A stretch of DNA of 64,000 bases from JACCTU01 sp963798985 (GTDB lineage Bacteria > Actinomycetota > Thermoleophilia > Gaiellales > Gaiellaceae). The DNA is taken from positions 62,001 through 126,000 of the forward strand of contig CAWCVL010000001.1 of NCBI GenBank assembly GCA_963798985.1, given 5' to 3'. This document shows, in pieces, positions 61,519-64,000 of this stretch (the stretch's first letter is position 1; every line of letters begins with the position of its first letter). The position numbers and the translations under genes are program-made. The notes below the pieces were generated by a model. The model worked only from the letters and a program-made list of their open reading frames with translations, had not been told where the DNA came from and did no database searches.

Positions 61519-62652
61519 GTGCAAGTGAGCGCTACCCGTATGCGCTGGGGCCGGGGCGCTCTGCTGTCGCTGGTCGTGGTGGTTTGCGCGCTCACCGCAA
61601 TGTGGTTTGTCGCGAACTCGCGCGAGTCCGATGAAGACGATTTCGCACCGCTCTTGGAGCGTGTCGTCGAGGCAGGAGCCCCCGGTGTCGTGCTGCTCGT
61701 GCGAGACGGGAGCACGATCCGGACCGACGTCCGCGGTGTCGCGGCCCGCGGTCCGGCACGGCAGGTCAGTGCCGGCGACCGCTTCCGCATCGGCAGCGTC
61801 ACGAAGACGTTCGTGGCGACTGTCGTGCTCCAGCTCGTAGACGAGGGTCGAATCTCGCTCGACGACACAGTCGAGGAGTGGCTTCCGGGCCTCGTCCCGG
61901 GCGGGCGCACGATCACCGTCCGTCAATTGCTCTCACATCGGTCCGGGCTTTTCGACTACGTCGAGGACCCCAAGGTCTTCGCGCCTTACAACCAGGACCC
62001 CGCTCACGCTTGGAACCCACGCCGGCTTGTTGAGATCGCCGTGGCCCATCCTGCGCCGTTCTCTCCTGGCCGGAGGTTCGCGTACTCGAGCACGAACTAT
62101 CTCCTGCTCGGTCTGATCATCGAAAAGGCGACGGCCACGCCCCTCGAGCAGCAGCTACGCGAGCGCATCTTCGAACCTCTCGGGCTCCGTCAGACGACGT
62201 TCGCTCCGCGCTTCGTCACCGATCCCTACATCCACGGCCATCGCTCGCCGTCGCACCAAGGCGTCATAACCGGGCCGCCTGTCGACACCGATCCCGAGGC
62301 TGCCAGCTGGACGTGGGCTGCCGGTGCGATCGTCTCGAGCGCTGACGACCTCCGCCGGTTCTTCGCGCTGCTGCTCGAGGGACGATTGCTGCCCGCAAGA
62401 CTGCTCCGCGTGATGGAGACGGTCGGCCCCGCCGGCAGCCTGCGGTACGGCCTCGGGATGGCCGTCTTTCCCACGCCGTGTGGTGAGGCCTGGGGCCATA
62501 CCGGCAACGTTCAGGGCACCGTCACGGTCGCCTGGAACCGGAAGGACGCTTCGCGCCAGATCGTCCTTGCGGTCAACACCTATCCGCTCACCGGCGACTT
62601 GGAGGCGGCCGTCCGCCGCCTCCAGATAGCTGCGTTCTGCGGTACGGACTAA
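61519..62652 (+). CDS. Serine hydrolase of the beta-lactamase/DD-peptidase family
   Basis: About 377 residues. A membrane anchor or signal near the start (LLSLVVVVCALTAMWFVA) puts the enzyme outside the cell. The class C-like motifs are RIGSVTKTFVATVV (SxTK, nucleophile Ser), FAYSSTNYLLLG (YxN region) and WGHTGNVQGTV in the place of KTG. GTG 61519, GTG 61525 or ATG 61540 can be the start. It may cleave peptidoglycan peptides or an ester. Beta-lactam resistance is not implied. The frame is intact and 25 bases separate it from convergent ispE. Confidence 0.87.
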   Translation: MQVSATRMRWGRGALLSLVVVVCALTAMWFVANSRESDEDDFAPLLERVVEAGAPGVVLLVRDGSTIRTDVRGVAARGPARQVSAGDRFRIGSVTKTFVATVVLQLVDEGRISLDDTVEEWLPGLVPGGRTITVRQLLSHRSGLFDYVEDPKVFAPYNQDPAHAWNPRRLVEIAVAHPAPFSPGRRFAYSSTNYLLLGLIIEKATATPLEQQLRERIFEPLGLRQTTFAPRFVTDPYIHGHRSPSHQGVITGPPVDTDPEAASWTWAAGAIVSSADDLRRFFALLLEGRLLPARLLRVMETVGPAGSLRYGLGMAVFPTPCGEAWGHTGNVQGTVTVAWNRKDASRQIVLAVNTYPLTGDLEAAVRRLQIAAFCGTD

Positions 62653-62677
62653 GCAACGGTCGCCCGAATCGCTCGAC

Positions 62678-63496
62678 CTACCCGTACCAGGCAGGTGCCG
62701 TGAGCCAGGTCCGACCGTGTGAGCGCAGCTGCCGCCGCGCGGCGTCGGCGGTCTGCCGGTGGTGGAACAGGCCGTACACCGTCGGACCGGCGCCGCTTAC
62801 GTCGGCGCGAAACGCGCCGAGTGCGCGCAGCTCGTCGGCGAGCGGAGAGGACGCGAGGTCGTTGGCGGGGAGCGCGGCCAGGTCCCGCGGTCGGACGACG
62901 GCGGAGACCGTTTCGAGGAGCTCGGCGCGGCGAGCCTCGTAGCCCTCGGCTCCGTTGCGACGGTCGAACTCTTCGTACACCGCTGCCGTCGCGGGCTTCG
63001 CAGCGCCGCGAGGCAGGACGAGCAGGACGAAGTAGTCCTGCGGGAGCTCGAGCGGCGTCAGTGACCCGCCTTCCTCCCGACCGAGCTGCGGGCCGCTCGC
63101 GAGGAAGAAGGGCACGTCGGCGCCGAGCGCGCGGGCGAGCTCGTGCAGGCGATCGTCGTCGAGCGGCTCGTCGAGCGTCGCGTTCGCGAGGACGAGCGCG
63201 GTCGCGGCGTCGGAGCTGCCGCCGCCTAGGCCGGACGCGACGGGAATGCGCTTCGAAATGCGCGCGCGCCACCGCGGGCGCACCCCGGCCTCCATTGCAA
63301 GGGACGTGAGTGCCGCTCGGACGAGCGTGTCCTCGGCGAACCCTCGACCGTCAGGCCGTCGCCCGGGCGTCAACTCGACGCGGTCGGCGAGCGCGAGCCG
63401 TTGCAGGACGGTCACGACCTCGTGCTTGCCATCCGCGCGGCCAGGGCCGACGACGAGCGCGAGGTTGACCTTCGCGGTGGCCGAGGCGCGCGTCAC
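62678..63496 (-). CDS. ispE: 4-diphosphocytidyl-2-C-methyl-D-erythritol kinase
   Basis: A 272-residue GHMP kinase of the MEP isoprenoid pathway. ATAKVNLALVVGPGRADGKH with the catalytic Lys, ATP loop PVASGLGGGSSDAATALVLA, catalytic Asp in LGADVPFFLASGP and the C-terminal VSGAGPTVYGLF. It phosphorylates CDP-methylerythritol. The gene overlaps rsmA by four bases, the usual actinobacterial order rsmA-ispE. The frame is intact. Confidence 0.94.
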   Translation of the reverse strand: MTRASATAKVNLALVVGPGRADGKHEVVTVLQRLALADRVELTPGRRPDGRGFAEDTLVRAALTSLAMEAGVRPRWRARISKRIPVASGLGGGSSDAATALVLANATLDEPLDDDRLHELARALGADVPFFLASGPQLGREEGGSLTPLELPQDYFVLLVLPRGAAKPATAAVYEEFDRRNGAEGYEARRAELLETVSAVVRPRDLAALPANDLASSPLADELRALGAFRADVSGAGPTVYGLFHHRQTADAARRQLRSHGRTWLTAPAWYG

Positions 63497-64000
63497 AGCG
63501 CGCGCGTGAGCTCGACGAACTCCTGCGGCTCGAGCGCCTCGGCCCGGACACCGGGGTCGCGGCCGATCCGCCCGAGCGCGGCGGCGGCCTCCTCACGCGT
63601 TGCGAGCCCGGAGAGCTCGAGCGAGTTCGGGAGCGTCTTCCGACGGTGCGCGAACGCGGCGGCGACGACGCGCTTGACCCAGGCGAAGTTCTCGGGCAGT
63701 TCGGTGCGGCGAAACGCCACGAGCGCCGAGTCGACGTTCGGCCGCGGACGAAACACGGTGCGCGCGACCGGGTGGAAGCCGGTGCGCTCCGCCGCCAGCT
63801 GGACGAGCACCGACACCGCGCCGTACGCCTTCGTCCCCGGCGACGCGAAGAAGCGGTCGGCGACCTCACGCTGGACCATCACCGTCCAGTGCCTCACGCT
63901 CGGAAGGCCGTCGAGGCTCTCCGCGACGATCGGCGTCGCGACGTTGTACGGCAGGTTCGCGACGAGCTTCGTCGGCGCGGGCTCGAGCGCCGCGAGATCG
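63493..64000 (-). CDS. rsmA: 16S rRNA dimethyladenosine transferase RsmA/KsgA (5' end outside the window)
   Basis: The last 168 codons of RsmA, which dimethylates two adjacent adenines in helix 45 of 16S rRNA. The catalytic motif IV, KLVANLPYNVATPIV, sits just inside the window edge. MVQREVADRFFASPGTKAYG, VFRPRPNVDSALVAF and AFAHRRKTLPNSLEL follow in the normal order. The SAM-binding N terminus lies beyond base 64000. The end overlaps ispE. No breaks in the visible part. Confidence 0.94.
   Translation of the reverse strand, partial: DLAALEPAPTKLVANLPYNVATPIVAESLDGLPSVRHWTVMVQREVADRFFASPGTKAYGAVSVLVQLAAERTGFHPVARTVFRPRPNVDSALVAFRRTELPENFAWVKRVVAAAFAHRRKTLPNSLELSGLATREEAAAALGRIGRDPGVRAEALEPQEFVELTRAL

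Noticed and set aside
61519..62652. Beta-lactam resistance gene
   Set aside because: The SxTK and HTG motifs are shared by many esterases and DD-peptidases; nothing specific to antibiotic hydrolysis is visible.

Overview
The window is high-GC DNA, densely packed with genes on both strands. Neighbouring genes very often share 1-4 bases (ATGA, GTGA, TTGA, TGATG), GTG and TTG starts are common, and several starts look leaderless. Protein content (CysO/CysM/Mec sulfur-carrier cysteine synthesis, Rv2578c-type radical SAM, DUF501 next to an FtsB-like protein, 7Fe-type ferredoxin, CTC-type L25) points to an Actinomycetota chromosome. A deep-branching class such as Thermoleophilia is my best guess, by inference only. 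I see no rRNA, CRISPR array, transposase, integrase or origin.

Layout. 0-5.6 kb: end of a PhoR-like kinase, a RimK-like ATP-grasp gene, a three-unit 11-bp direct repeat resembling an actinobacterial PHO box, then pstS-pstC-pstA-pstB-phoU. 5.7-9.6 kb: HxlR regulator, M20 peptidase, primary sigma factor, TPR-type membrane protein. 9.6-12.3 kb: rhodanese-E1 activator, CysO, CysM and Mec, a complete sulfur-carrier route to cysteine. 12.3-14.5 kb: a Gfo/Idh oxidoreductase and two tandem MBL-like paralogues. 14.5-30.2 kb: a sugar/polyol island with xylulokinase, xylose-isomerase-like protein, SDR, iolE, iolB, iolC, Zn-dehydrogenase, a sugar ABC importer and Gfo/Idh on one strand, and iolD, HpcH/HpaI aldolase and a 2-hydroxyacid dehydrogenase on the other, divergent from a 280-bp control region. 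30.2-38 kb: CNNM/CorC protein, MBL hydrolase, radical SAM, a NarL-type response regulator with a kinase, FAD enzyme, VOC protein, ferredoxin. 38-41.4 kb: ccdA, ccmH, ccmG, L,D-transpeptidase and GDPD, apparently one operon. 41.4-45.6 kb: a membrane spermidine-synthase-like protein and a GAF/PP2C phosphatase, both badly frameshifted. 45.6-48.5 kb: small membrane and zinc-ribbon proteins, PAP2 phosphatase, an HTH-receiver fusion. 48.5-64 kb: a housekeeping run (DUF501, ftsB, pyk, eno, mazG, PpiC/SurA, mfd, pth, rplY, prs, glmU, tRNA-Gln, ispE, rsmA).

Two observations stand out. First, a dispersed intergenic element occurs three times (about 5563-5650, 45612-45692 and 46039-46096 reverse). It has a conserved GCGCAAGTCGCG start, a hairpin with compensatory changes, and an invariant AAGACCCCTAAAGGC block. 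Two copies start within 1-2 bases of a TAG stop codon, and two copies lie in inverted orientation around one small gene. Second, about twenty genes, including the essential sigma factor, are broken by single-base frame changes. Most of those I resolved are one extra base. This looks much more like sequencing or assembly error than biology, so I annotate these genes as single loci across the breaks.
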